Positions 26,672 to 36,338 of a stretch of 64,000 nt of DNA are shown here, piece after piece. The notes under the pieces were generated by a model that saw only the letters and a program-made list of their open reading frames with translations, did no database searches and had not been told where the DNA came from. Position numbers and translations under genes: made by a program. Numbering within the stretch: the stretch's first letter is position 1; each line of letters opens with the position of its first letter. The stretch is from the NCBI RefSeq assembly GCF_050529585.1, contig NZ_CP172882.1:744001-808000 (forward strand). Reading direction: 5' to 3'. Origin of the DNA: Enterococcus_D sp050529585. Lineage in GTDB: Bacteria > Bacillota > Bacilli > Lactobacillales > Enterococcaceae.

Positions 26672-27382
26672 ATGAATGTGTTACTGATTGCAGGTACGAT
26701 AGGTGCAGGGAAAAGTAGTTTGACTGCTTTCTTATCAAAGGAAATGGCGTCAAAACCTTTTTATGAAAATGTGGAAGACAATGACGTGTTGCCATTATTT
26801 TATTCAAATCCTGAGCGCTATGCTTTTTTATTGCAAATTTTCTTTTTGAACAAGAGCTTTCTTGGGATGCGAGAAGCCTTATCTAATGACGATAATGTGA
26901 TCGATCGTTCCATATATGAGGATAGCTTGATGTTCCATTTGAATGCCGATCTAGGTCGGATCGCCCCTTTGGAAGTGGAACAGTATGACAATTTATTGAA
27001 TACTATGCTGAAAGAATTAGAAGAATCAGCACCTGAAAAACATCCTGACTTAATGGTGCATATCAAGGTATCACTGGATACGATGATTGCGCGGATCAAC
27101 AAACGGGGCCGTTCGTATGAACAAGTGGCCAATGATCCAACGCTATATGACTATTACAAAGAATTAAACCAACGCTATGATGCTTGGTATGAAGCCTTTG
27201 ATGTGTGTCCTAAAATGCAGATCGATGGGGATCAATTAGATTTTGTTGATAATGAAGAAAATCTGTCGGTCATTTTAGACATGATCCAAGAAAAACTGGC
27301 AGAAGTGCGCAGTGACAAACAAGCAGGAAACTATTGTACAGATAATGTGGTTGCCAAAGGCGATTTCTCTAAGAGCGAGTAA
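26672..27382 (+). CDS. Deoxynucleoside kinase (dAK/dGK family)
   Basis: 236 residues with P-loop GTIGAGKSS near the N-terminus, the DRS motif in VIDRSIYEDSLMF (about residues 75-87) and the LID-type RINKRGRSYEQ segment. It phosphorylates deoxyadenosine/deoxyguanosine to the monophosphate. ATG 26672 is only 3 bases from AGGA, so an in-frame GTG at 26678 may be the true start. Together with the deoxyribosyltransferase it lets the cell turn free bases into deoxynucleotides, as known in lactobacilli. Confidence 0.93.
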   Translation: MNVLLIAGTIGAGKSSLTAFLSKEMASKPFYENVEDNDVLPLFYSNPERYAFLLQIFFLNKSFLGMREALSNDDNVIDRSIYEDSLMFHLNADLGRIAPLEVEQYDNLLNTMLKELEESAPEKHPDLMVHIKVSLDTMIARINKRGRSYEQVANDPTLYDYYKELNQRYDAWYEAFDVCPKMQIDGDQLDFVDNEENLSVILDMIQEKLAEVRSDKQAGNYCTDNVVAKGDFSKSE

Positions 27383-27410
27383 TCTGGTTCAATCAACAAA
27401 AGATATACCC

Positions 27411-27463
27411 ACATCGAAAAAGACATGTAGACCTTTATTTGGACTACATGTCTTTTTCGATGT
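27411..27463. terminator. Bidirectional terminator, perfect 20-bp stem
   Basis: ACATCGAAAAAGACATGTAG (27411-27430) and its exact complement (27444-27463) flank a 13-base loop between convergent genes. Confidence 0.9.
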
Positions 27464-27470
27464 TAATAAT

Positions 27471-28109
27471 TTATTTCGATTCATAACTATATAACTTTAC
27501 CGTACCAGACAAGTATTCTCCTAAGTAGATCGCTGAAATACGATCAAACCCCTGATCCTGGACTTGTTTTTCCAGCCATTCTATATCTTGGTGAATCAAT
27601 TCGAGAACATCAAAATTGGGTAACCCGTCGACTATGATTGGATAACGGATATTCTCGTCGCCAAACTCAATGATTGTCAACTGTCCATTTTGTTCTAGGA
27701 CAGCGCGCTTGACCTTTTCAACTTCATAGATGCCGACGGATCGTAATTTGAACATCAATTCATTGGCGGATAATCCATTTTTCAAACACTCTTTGACATT
27801 GACTGTACCGTTCTCGACCAAAGAAATGGGGTGTCCATCCACCAGCCGCTTGACGAAGTGATTGTGCTCTTTGGCAAATTTCAAAATGAAAATCAATAGC
27901 GTCCAAATAATCAGTACAAGGATAAATTGCAAAACAGTGATTGATTCATTATAAATGACACCACCAATAATTCCCCCCAACACATAATTTTGAACTTGAT
28001 CCATCGATGAACTTGGCGCCAAATTACTTTTTCCCATAAGATTGATTTGAATGATCAAACAGATGATACCTAAAGTAAATTTAATCAAAATGGGTGTATA
28101 CAATTGCAT
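27471..28109 (-). CDS. DUF421 (YetF-like) membrane protein
   Basis: 212 residues: about three N-terminal membrane segments, then a soluble DUF421 domain with ISLVENGTVN, LSANELMFKLRSVGIYEVEKVKRAVLEQNGQLTII (in part) and a C-terminal extension. AGGAG lies before the ATG. It is directly downstream of a DUF3290 gene, a pairing common in Firmicutes. YetF-like proteins have unknown function. Confidence 0.88.
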   Translation of the reverse strand: MQLYTPILIKFTLGIICLIIQINLMGKSNLAPSSSMDQVQNYVLGGIIGGVIYNESITVLQFILVLIIWTLLIFILKFAKEHNHFVKRLVDGHPISLVENGTVNVKECLKNGLSANELMFKLRSVGIYEVEKVKRAVLEQNGQLTIIEFGDENIRYPIIVDGLPNFDVLELIHQDIEWLEKQVQDQGFDRISAIYLGEYLSGTVKLYSYESK

Positions 28110-28113
28110 GTGC

Positions 28114-28560
28114 TCACTCCTCTATTCTTGTGATATCTGTTGTCGTCAAGTAGGCTTCTTCCAATGTATAGGCGCTAAAGTCGGCATTAAGGGATACACG
28201 ATAGTAGTGGTCATTGAATGTGACTAGTACACCATCCGTCAGTTGTGTTGTATTGACAAAGACTGTATTTTCATCGACATGCTGGTCTTCAGCTAATCGC
28301 TGGAGGAAGTTGACCATTTGAGAGGACTGAGATATTTGGCTTTCGCTCTGCGTGTAATCAGAATATTGGACACCGGATACAAACAGTAAAAAGAGCAATG
28401 CAATGATACTTAGATCTCGATACTTTGTTTGCATGCGATGGCGCAAGTATAGACTAAAGACGATGATCAAAATGAATAGGGAAGCGAAAATAAAAAAATA
28501 TTTGACATAATCGATCAGATTCGATTGTTGCTGTAAGTAACGTAACCCATAGAAAGTCAT
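28114..28560 (-). CDS. DUF3290 family membrane protein
   Basis: 148 residues from ATG 28560 (GGAGGA upstream; a longer in-frame start lacks one). N-terminal MTFYGLRYLQQQ, then two membrane segments (YFFIFASLFILIIVFSLYL and a second near residues 50-65), and a C-terminal extracytoplasmic domain with QHVDENTVFVNTTQLTDGVLV and a FNDHYYRVSL piece, typical of DUF3290. Operon with the DUF421 gene 4 bases downstream. Confidence 0.85.
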   Translation of the reverse strand: MTFYGLRYLQQQSNLIDYVKYFFIFASLFILIIVFSLYLRHRMQTKYRDLSIIALLFLLFVSGVQYSDYTQSESQISQSSQMVNFLQRLAEDQHVDENTVFVNTTQLTDGVLVTFNDHYYRVSLNADFSAYTLEEAYLTTTDITRIEE

Positions 28561-28776
28561 TGTTTTCCTCCGATGATTGGCTTGTTTGCACAAAATTAAT
28601 TTTACAGTAAAATATCTCAGATTGCGATGATTATGGATAGCGTTTGGGGATGATTTTGAATGAAATCAACATTTTCTGAAAATAGATTTGCTAATTTCTA
28701 TTTTGCTCCGTATACTAATTAAGGAACGTTTGTTTTTTATTACATATTTCTGATCAATAGAGAAGGGAGGAAAATC

Positions 28777-29808
28777 ATGAAGAAAAAACGTACGCTATTG
28801 CGTCCTTTAGGCTCTGGGTTGGCGATGGGGGTCCCGCTTTTGTTAGGTATCTTATTAAAAGATCCGTTGATTAGTTCAGTCGGCGCCATGGGGGCTTTTT
28901 CTTATTTGGCGTTTCAACATGTCTCATTCCTTTATAATTTTAAAGCAATTTTGCTTCATGGTGGTGCGTTGCTGTTGGCATTCATATTAGGTGCATTGAC
29001 TGCTTTAGCGCCTTGGAGTGCGCCTTTTATTATTGGCTGTTTGTCTTTTTCGGCTTTTTTACTTTCAAAAGTCTATCGCATCCCAAAACCAGATTATTTC
29101 TTTGTTCTGATGCTTTATGCAACTGGGTTTAATTTTCATGCTGTGGCAGTTGCGGATATTTTCCATCAGAGTTCGTATTTGCTTTATGGTTTGGCAGGAT
29201 CGATCGTATCAGGTTTGTTGATCTCACTGGCAGAAGGATTGCCGTTACATAGCGAAACAACAAGATTTCAACGATTGTCAATGAAAGATAAGTATTATTT
29301 AGCATTGTACCAACAGCCTGAAATGGTATTGAAAGCACTCCATTTTTCCATGGTTTTATTTATCGCCACGTATATTGCCTATTTGCTAAGAGAAAGCAAT
29401 GGCTATTGGATCTTGATCTCTGCGGCTGCAGTGCTAGCCGGCGAACATATGGAGAAAATCAAGAATCGTACGATTGGCCGTGTGCTTGGCGGAATCGTTG
29501 GCTTGCTTCTTGGATTTTTATTGATGTCTTTACATTTATCTTTACCGGCATTGGCCGTCGTTTTGATCATTTTAAATGTTTTGACAGAATTGTATATGCC
29601 AATCAATTATACAGTTGCCAATTTTTTTACCAATCCACAAGTATTGCTGTTGATGACGATCGGCAGTAGTTTTACCCCGCTGCAATTGATTCCGTTGCGT
29701 TTTTCAGGTGCGTTGATCGGTAGTTTGCTGGCGATGATTTTGATTTTTGTCATGGATTGGTCCTTGAAACAGATGGAACAAAGCATGATTCATTTTAAAG
29801 AGAAGTAG
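28777..29808 (+). CDS. FUSC family membrane protein
   Basis: 343 residues with two sets of membrane helices separated by a cytoplasmic stretch (about residues 155-185), the FUSC/aromatic-acid-exporter layout. Recognisable pieces are SVGAMGAFSYLA in the first half and YWILISAAAVLAGEH plus RTIGRVLGGIVGLLLG in the second. A role in exporting small aromatic or drug-like compounds is typical of the family but not shown. GAAGGGAGG precedes the ATG. Confidence 0.85.
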   Translation: MKKKRTLLRPLGSGLAMGVPLLLGILLKDPLISSVGAMGAFSYLAFQHVSFLYNFKAILLHGGALLLAFILGALTALAPWSAPFIIGCLSFSAFLLSKVYRIPKPDYFFVLMLYATGFNFHAVAVADIFHQSSYLLYGLAGSIVSGLLISLAEGLPLHSETTRFQRLSMKDKYYLALYQQPEMVLKALHFSMVLFIATYIAYLLRESNGYWILISAAAVLAGEHMEKIKNRTIGRVLGGIVGLLLGFLLMSLHLSLPALAVVLIILNVLTELYMPINYTVANFFTNPQVLLLMTIGSSFTPLQLIPLRFSGALIGSLLAMILIFVMDWSLKQMEQSMIHFKEK

Positions 29809-29823
29809 AGGTAATAGACAAGA

Positions 29824-29858
29824 AAAAAAGCTGTCAGTGCAAACTGACAGCTTTTTTT
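29824..29858. terminator. Bidirectional terminator
   Basis: AAAAGCTGTCAGT and ACTGACAGCTTTT pair across GCAA, with A and T tracts outside. It serves FUSC and, if its frameshift is repaired, the convergent AraC-GH39 gene that would end exactly here. Confidence 0.85.
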
Positions 29859-32187
29859 TATATTAAGGTGAATGTGAACAACTGGACACCATTCGTGTCA
29901 ATGGTTGAAAAATGGCGGAACCGATCCGTGATCATGCGATCAAAAACATGCAGTTTCATCATGGTTTTCTGATCGATATACGCTTCGGTTTCACGATCTA
30001 ACTGTGCGGCCGATTGAAACTGGGCGTAAACATAAAAACAGCGCCGTGATTGCGGTCAAAGTCCAACTGCTTGACCTGATATCTGCCAGCAGGCAAAACC
30101 TGGACATCGATGGAGATATCTAGGGCTTGGCTTTCTAGAAACGCTTCTTCAGAAGACAAATGGGGGTCAAAAAAATTCGTATTCCAAAGCAATAACTGAT
30201 AGTTTTGTCCTTCTTTCGTCATTAAGTACTCTTCGCCTTGTGCAATCACTTGTCCCTGCAAACGGCGAATCAAAGACAAACAAAAGAATGCGGGTCTTTT
30301 TTTGCTTTGAAAGTGATAAAGATCCAAACCAGTACTGTAGGCATGCAGGCCAGGCTGATCAAATGTGTACTGCTCATGTAATTCATTGTTCAACCAAAAT
30401 CCATATCCTTGGATTTGTTCAGATAACCCCAGCAGTTCTTGCAGAATAATCGCCCCTCTAAAAAATAACCCATTATAATCGACGGTTGCGCCTGTCAATG
30501 TGTTCCAATTTAATAGGTACAAAGGTTTACTGATTGCCAGTTCATGGCATACTTTTTTCAGCCAATGGATTTTTTCGCGCAAATAATGATGGGAAGATTC
30601 AATGGCTGTTTTTTGCCTATTATCTTCATGAAAGACGAAGTTGGGATCACCATCAAAATTGATGAAGTCAGCAGTATCCATGATCGTAGCGTGCAACGCG
30701 CGTAATTGTTTTTCACTTGTTGTGACATTGAGCGGATCTGGCAGATTCAAGTGGATCCCAATCGAGACAGTTGGCAGAATGTAACGTATTTGATCATGCA
30801 GATGCAGATAGTGCATTTGTACGGCTGATGAATAGTCAATAGGTAGTTGAAATGATAGGCGTAAATGTTTGACCCAGCTTGGATCGATTTTTCGTTTTAA
30901 ATGAACCAAAAATTTTTGGATCAGTGAAAATGATGTATCAGCTGCATATTCTGTTGCTGCCGTCGGTAATGTGAAACCAATCATCAAAGGCAAACGATGT
31001 TTGACCAAAAAATCAAAGGCCGTATCCAATCGTTCAAAGGCTGGAAATGAATTGAGCTGTAATAGATTGGCTAACGTATTGCTGATATCCGATGTATTGA
31101 GTAAGTCTTGGCAATAAAGACAATCAATCAAGCCGCTTTCAATCAGTTCAGTCAATTCATGTTGAACTTTGACTTGCGTCAAATCTGACAGTGAAGCAAG
31201 TTGAATAATTGTTTCTCCAACATGGAAGCGCCCATTTTTCGTCTCTTCATCAATCACCAAATGACGGTTGCGTCTATCGATCAAAAGAGGCTGCCGCGCT
31301 GGTTGTTGAACAGTTTGATAGAGTAAATGCAGGATTTCTTTGTCAGATAGATCCGACTGCACGGTACTTTTGGCAAAGGTTGTTTGTTGCGCCATTGGCG
31401 GCTGTGATTGACGATAATCAGTGGGTGTCATTTTGAGAAAAGCTTTGAATTGTTCACGATAGACTTTGACACTGGCAAAACCTGATTCAAGAGCAATCTG
31501 TTCAATGCTTTTTTTTGAGTATTGCAGTGAAGAGAGACTTTTGTGAATCTGAATTTTTTTGATGTAGTGGGATAGTTGTTCCCCAGTTTCTTTTTTGAAT
31601 CGTTTTGAAAGAGCAGATTCTGAAACGTAAAAGTGCGCAGCGATGTCTTTGACTTTGATGCCTTCATGGATATGCGCATCTATATATTGCAGGATATCCG
31701 GCAACTGCCGATATCCACTGATTTGGATAGGATGGTGGCGATCAGTTTGATACCGTTGCGTCAATAGAAAAATAATGGATTCCAATTTCATCATACGATA
31801 GATCTTTTGTTCATCTCGTTGGTTGAACTCATTCAAACCCAAATCAGTGATTGCCTGCAAGAGTTCACCATTGGCAGTTGCAGTAGCGTCCTCAGAAGGT
31901 ATCTGAAAATGCACATTAAAAAACGCTGGAAACTGATCAGCAAAAAAAAGCGAATCAATCTCTAAGCATAGCACTACTGCTTCTCGTTCATTGTTGGCTG
32001 AAAAAACAGCAAATTGATGACCATTTAAACAATAGAGTTGTTGTGTGTCTAGACGTTGTTTATGGGTATCATGTTCTACGATCAGTTGGCCTTTTAGGAC
32101 CAATAGTAATGTTAAGTGTTCAGCATAAAACCGTTGCGGTGTGGTTACACGATAATAATTGATGTGGCAGGCGTGAAGATTATCCAT
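29858..32187 (-). CDS. AraC family regulator fused to a GH39-like domain, C-terminus frameshifted
   Basis: Uninterrupted frame 29998-32187 (729 residues; ATG 32187 with AAGAGGG upstream). Order: an N-terminal cupin-like sensor (about 1-110), an AraC-type double helix-turn-helix (about 165-265, with IKVKDIAAHFYVSESALSKRF and IEQIALESGFASVKVYREQFK-like helices), then a long GH39 xylosidase-like domain. This sensor/HTH/GH39 architecture is known in Firmicutes; the GH39 part probably senses a sugar. The frame ends early at 29998, but a -1 shift at the T5 run (30034-30038) opens 58 further codons ending at 29858, directly before the terminator. So one T is lost, or slippage occurs, or it is a sequencing error. 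Confidence 0.8.
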
Positions 32188-32367
32188 TAGCATCCCTCTT
32201 TTCTCTCGTTCATTATACATCGGATTCGTGATGAAGAAAATATCGTTCTTTAAAGAGTCTAAAAATTTCTTTTAGCAGGATCATTTCTATGAATGTATCT
32301 GAAATAGCAATGAAATGGATTGTTGCTAAGATAGAAAATATTAGAATAGACATGAGGAGGAATTGAA

Positions 32368-33561
32368 ATGAAACCAATACTACAAGAGATATTTGACGTA
32401 CTAGATAATAGTAAAGACGAGATGATTGCGTTAAGAAGAAACTTTCATCAACATCCAGAATTGTCCTTTCATGAAACGGAAACGGCCAGGAAAATTGCTG
32501 CATTTTATGATGGTAAGGACTGTACAGTGATGACGCATGTTGGCGGGGGCAATGGGATTTCGGTGGACATCCAAGGTGGGAAACCGGGAAAGCATATTGC
32601 CATCCGTGCAGACTTTGATGCATTACCGATCCAAGAAGAAACAGATGTTCCATTCGCTTCTACCGTACCAGGTGTCATGCATGCCTGTGGTCATGATGGC
32701 CATACCGCCTATATGATGATTTTGGCGGACACATTGATTCAGTTTAAAGATCAAATCGCAGGTACGATTAGAGTGATCCATCAACCCGCAGAAGAAGTGG
32801 CACCTGGCGGCTCAAAAGGCATGATCGAGGCAGGTTGTCTCGATGGCATCGACAATGTCTTTGGTATCCATGTGATGAGTACGATGGAAGTCGGAAACGT
32901 GTATGTGCACCCTGGTGCAGTCCATACAGGGCGTGCAACCTTCCAAGTGAAAATGACTGGAAAAGGCGGACATGGTTCAGCGCCACAAGATGCCAATGAT
33001 GCAATCGTCGCTGCCGCACAATTTGTCTCAAGTGTGCAAACAATCGTTAGTCGCCGCGTTGGGCCTTTTGATGCAGCAACTGTCACGATTGGTTCATTTG
33101 ATGGCAAAGGTTCCGCCAATGTCATCAAAGAAACAGTTACGTTGGCAGGAGATGTTCGAATCATGGATGAATCTTTGCGTCCGGTTGTAGAAACAGAGTT
33201 TCGCCGATTATTAGCAGGGACTTGTGAAGCATTTGGTATCACGTACGAACTTGATTATCAAAATGACTATCCCGTTTGTATGAATGACCCTGAAATGACG
33301 CAATTGGTGGCTGATGCAGTAGAAAAAGCAGCAATCCCTGAGGTGGCAGCCGTCAAAGAATGTGGACCGCAAACAGCTTCAGAAGATTTTTCTTACTATG
33401 CATTGGAACGGCCTAGTTGTTTCTTCTTTGTAGGGGCCCATACACCCGGTACGCCCATTTATCCCCACCATAATCCAAAATTTACGATTGACGAGGATTG
33501 TCTGTTGATTGCTGCCAAATCAATGGCAAGTGTCGTTGTAACCTATTTGGATCAAGAATAG
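32368..33561 (+). CDS. M20 family amidohydrolase (hippurate/N-acyl amino acid hydrolase-like)
   Basis: 397-residue metal-dependent amidohydrolase of the M20D type. Metal-binding motifs: HACGHDGHTAYMM (about residues 107-119), the catalytic EE in HQPAEEVAPGG (about 136-146), HVMS near 170 and the C-terminal TASEDFSYY. It hydrolyses N-acyl amino acids, peptides or similar amides in the cytoplasm. GAGGAGGA precedes the ATG. The MFS transporter downstream on the same strand may import or export its substrate. Confidence 0.92.
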   Translation: MKPILQEIFDVLDNSKDEMIALRRNFHQHPELSFHETETARKIAAFYDGKDCTVMTHVGGGNGISVDIQGGKPGKHIAIRADFDALPIQEETDVPFASTVPGVMHACGHDGHTAYMMILADTLIQFKDQIAGTIRVIHQPAEEVAPGGSKGMIEAGCLDGIDNVFGIHVMSTMEVGNVYVHPGAVHTGRATFQVKMTGKGGHGSAPQDANDAIVAAAQFVSSVQTIVSRRVGPFDAATVTIGSFDGKGSANVIKETVTLAGDVRIMDESLRPVVETEFRRLLAGTCEAFGITYELDYQNDYPVCMNDPEMTQLVADAVEKAAIPEVAAVKECGPQTASEDFSYYALERPSCFFFVGAHTPGTPIYPHHNPKFTIDEDCLLIAAKSMASVVVTYLDQE

Positions 33562-33614
33562 AGAAAAAACAGTAGCTTTTTGCGAAGCAAGAAGTTGCCA
33601 TGCAATCAAAGATC

Positions 33615-33649
33615 AAAGCAATGATCTGTTGATCGGAATCATGGGCTTT
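33615..33649 (+). terminator. Weak stem-loop between amidohydrolase and MFS genes
   Basis: AAAGC-A-ATGAT pairs with ATCAT-GG-GCTTT, followed by CTCTTTTTGC. Partial termination is possible. Confidence 0.4.
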
Positions 33650-33690
33650 GCTCTTTTTGCATGCCATTATATAAAGCGAGGTTTAGGAAA

Positions 33691-35085
33691 ATGAAAAGTT
33701 CTACTGCAATAAATGAAGGATCCTATCATGGCAATAATCGCCTATTGGTCGGGATCGTTTTGAGTGTTTTAAGTTATTGGCTATTTGCGCAATCTTTATT
33801 AAATATGGCGCCAGATGTTCAAACAGACCTAGGGATCTCTTCAGGTGTACTGAGTACAGGTGTGTCGATCACAGGTTTGTTCTCAGGTATTTTGATCGTG
33901 GTCGCAGGAGGATTTGCTGATACATTCGGACGGGTCAAATTGACCTATATTGGTATTTTATTTAATATTATTGGCTCTGCAGCATTGATTTTTGCAAGTG
34001 GCACTGGATTATTTATTGCTGGCCGCATTCTTCAAGGTATCTCAGCTGCATGTATCATGCCTGCCACGATGGCCTTGGTCAAAACCTATTTCCAAGGAAA
34101 AGATCGGCAACGGGCGTTGAGTTATTGGTCGATTGGTTCATGGGGTGGTTCAGGTTTTTGCTCCTTCTTCGGTGGTGCAATCGATAGTAATCTAGGTTGG
34201 CGTTACGTGTTTGTCTTCTCGATCGTGGCATCGATTCTAAGTGGGATCTTGTTATTGGGAACCCCTGAATCAATTGCAGGAACCCAAAAGAAGGGGCGGT
34301 TTGATACATTCGGTTTGGTTTTATTTGTCGTATCGATGTTGGCATTGAATTTACTTGTGTCAAATGGGGGAAGTTTTGGTTGGCTTAGTCTGAAAACCCT
34401 TGGTTTACTACTTATTGTGGTACTGGGCTTGTGTATATTCTATTGGGTTGAAACCCATACTGATTCGGGGTTTGTTGACTTTGGCTTGTTTGAGAATAAA
34501 GGTTATCTTGGTGCGACGATTTCCAACTTTCTATTAAATGCGGTAGCTGGAACAATGATCGTGATCAACTCTTATGTCCAACAAGGTCGTGGACTTTCTG
34601 CTGGAAGTACTGGGATATTATCACTGGGGTATTTGGCGCTTGTTTTGATCACAATTCGAATCGGTGAAAAAATGCTGCAAAGAATGGGCGCGAGAAAACC
34701 AATGCTGTTTGGCGCATTGATTTCTGGTATCGGTGTTGCATTGATGGCTTTGACTATGGTCCAAGGCATGGCATATCTTGTGCTTGTTTTCATCGGCTAT
34801 TCATTATTTGGCATGGGTCTAGGCATGTATGCAACTCCTTCAACAGACACAGCCGTTTCAAGTGTACCGCTAGAAAAAGCTGGCGTTGCTTCTGGTATTT
34901 ACAAAATGGCTAGCTCATTAGGCGGTGCAATGGGGATTGCCATCTCAGCGAGTGTTTATAATGGGTTGAGTCAATCATCCTCGATCACAACAGGAGCAAC
35001 TGCAGGCCTTTTGGTCAATGTCATCTTTTGTGTGTTGGCTATTTTTTCTATTGTCTTTGTCATTCCTAAACACCAAACAAAATAA
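33691..35085 (+). CDS. MFS transporter, DHA2-like (14 TM)
   Basis: 464 residues from ATG 33691 (GCGAGG and AGGAAA upstream). About 14 membrane segments. The motif A loop GGFADTFGRVKLTYIG is near residues 70-86, motif C-like GGAIDSNLGWRYVF near 160. This resembles the DHA2 drug:H+ antiporter group. Probable link to the upstream amidohydrolase, although a weak hairpin separates them. Substrate unknown. Confidence 0.9.
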   Translation: MKSSTAINEGSYHGNNRLLVGIVLSVLSYWLFAQSLLNMAPDVQTDLGISSGVLSTGVSITGLFSGILIVVAGGFADTFGRVKLTYIGILFNIIGSAALIFASGTGLFIAGRILQGISAACIMPATMALVKTYFQGKDRQRALSYWSIGSWGGSGFCSFFGGAIDSNLGWRYVFVFSIVASILSGILLLGTPESIAGTQKKGRFDTFGLVLFVVSMLALNLLVSNGGSFGWLSLKTLGLLLIVVLGLCIFYWVETHTDSGFVDFGLFENKGYLGATISNFLLNAVAGTMIVINSYVQQGRGLSAGSTGILSLGYLALVLITIRIGEKMLQRMGARKPMLFGALISGIGVALMALTMVQGMAYLVLVFIGYSLFGMGLGMYATPSTDTAVSSVPLEKAGVASGIYKMASSLGGAMGIAISASVYNGLSQSSSITTGATAGLLVNVIFCVLAIFSIVFVIPKHQTK

Positions 35086-35111
35086 ATAAGCGTTGCGATA
35101 AAAAGCAAAAT

Positions 35112-35158
35112 AACGCGTTGTCAAAGGTGCGGTTTTTCCACTTTGACAACGCGTTTTA
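35112..35158. terminator. Bidirectional terminator
   Basis: AACGCGTTGTCAAAG (35112-35126) and CTTTGACAACGCGTT (35141-35155) form a perfect 15-bp stem between convergent genes. Confidence 0.9.
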
Positions 35159-36166
35159 TTAATCTAACCCTAGGAATTTAGAGGTCCCTTCGTTTTGGAT
35201 CTTCAGTATTTTGGCTAAAACAGAGGCATCAAAAGTACCATCCTGATTTGTTGCATAAAAGGTGACATCAAGCTGATACTCTTTCAAGTTGTAGTCTGAA
35301 AGTGTTGATGCTAATTTCTGAAGTTCTTCAGCTGAGAGCACCTCGCCTACCAAAGTAAGTGCGATGGACTGCTGCTGTTCATCGATTGTTTGTGCCAATA
35401 GATAATGATCACTTAAATTTGCTTCAACAAAACGCTTGGCATGATATTCGATGATGGTAGTTTCTACAGTAGTATAGACGAAAAACAGGCCAATCATAAA
35501 AATTGGCAGTGCTGCTAGACCAAATTTCCAAAAACGGTGATGTTTAAAATCACTATATTGCAGCAACCAGATGGTGAGAAAGAGGGATAACCCAATCAAA
35601 AATGTATTTGTGAAAAAAAGCTGTGCCGAATCCCAGGCAATCGCATAATCTCTGATAGATACCCCATACCCTGTCACACATAGAGGCAAAATCAAGGAAG
35701 TACCAATGGACACGCCAATGATCACGTCATTGTCACGCCCCCTGACTTTTGCAAAAGCAAGGGCTGAACCACCAATCAAGGCAATCAAAATGTCCCAGAT
35801 TGTGGCAGAAGTCTGGGTGAGGATCTCGGGTGTAGAATCTTTTATTGGTGTGAGATAGAAAAATAAAAAAGAGATCACGAGGATAATGATCACTTGGATC
35901 GTGAATACAAGCAATCCTTTTCGTACTAGGTTAAAATGTGACAGACCTAAACCAAATCCAATGCCATTGACACCATTCAATAGAGGAGAAATCAGCATCG
36001 CACCAATGATTGTTGTCGTTGAATTATAGTTCAAACCAATCGACGCGATCAAGGTGGCGCAGACAAGCAGCGCATACACCAATACGGTCTGATCCATATC
36101 TTTTTGGATTTTGCCAATCAGTTGTTCTCTTGAAACCAAGTCAGGCGTTAAGTTCACTTCGATCAT
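35159..36166 (-). CDS. DUF389 family membrane protein (TIGR00341-like)
   Basis: 335 residues. DUF389 segments are clear: TTTIIGAMLISPLLNGVNGIG (in part), GSALAFAKVRGRDNDVIIGVSIGTSLILP and a central cluster of membrane segments, followed by a soluble C-terminal domain. Function unknown; related proteins occur in archaea and bacteria. GGAAAGG directly abuts the ATG at 36166, so the in-frame GTG at 36157, at proper distance, may be the real start. Confidence 0.87.
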   Translation of the reverse strand: MIEVNLTPDLVSREQLIGKIQKDMDQTVLVYALLVCATLIASIGLNYNSTTTIIGAMLISPLLNGVNGIGFGLGLSHFNLVRKGLLVFTIQVIIILVISFLFFYLTPIKDSTPEILTQTSATIWDILIALIGGSALAFAKVRGRDNDVIIGVSIGTSLILPLCVTGYGVSIRDYAIAWDSAQLFFTNTFLIGLSLFLTIWLLQYSDFKHHRFWKFGLAALPIFMIGLFFVYTTVETTIIEYHAKRFVEANLSDHYLLAQTIDEQQQSIALTLVGEVLSAEELQKLASTLSDYNLKEYQLDVTFYATNQDGTFDASVLAKILKIQNEGTSKFLGLD

Positions 36167-36338
36167 CCTTTCCAGTTCTTATGTCTCTATTCTGGACTAA
36201 AATGGACGATATGACAAAAATAAGTACCGGCCTGCCTGTAAACAGCACCAAATATTTTTGCAAATAAGGTGATCTAGGCTAAGATAAAGAATGTAGAAGA
36301 TACCTCAAGCAAGTTTGAAAAAAGGGGATGAGAGAATA

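Noticed and set aside
33661..33690. ATG 33661 as start of the MFS transporter
   Set aside because: The added residues are basic and unlike the family; no ribosome site precedes it, whereas 33691 has one.
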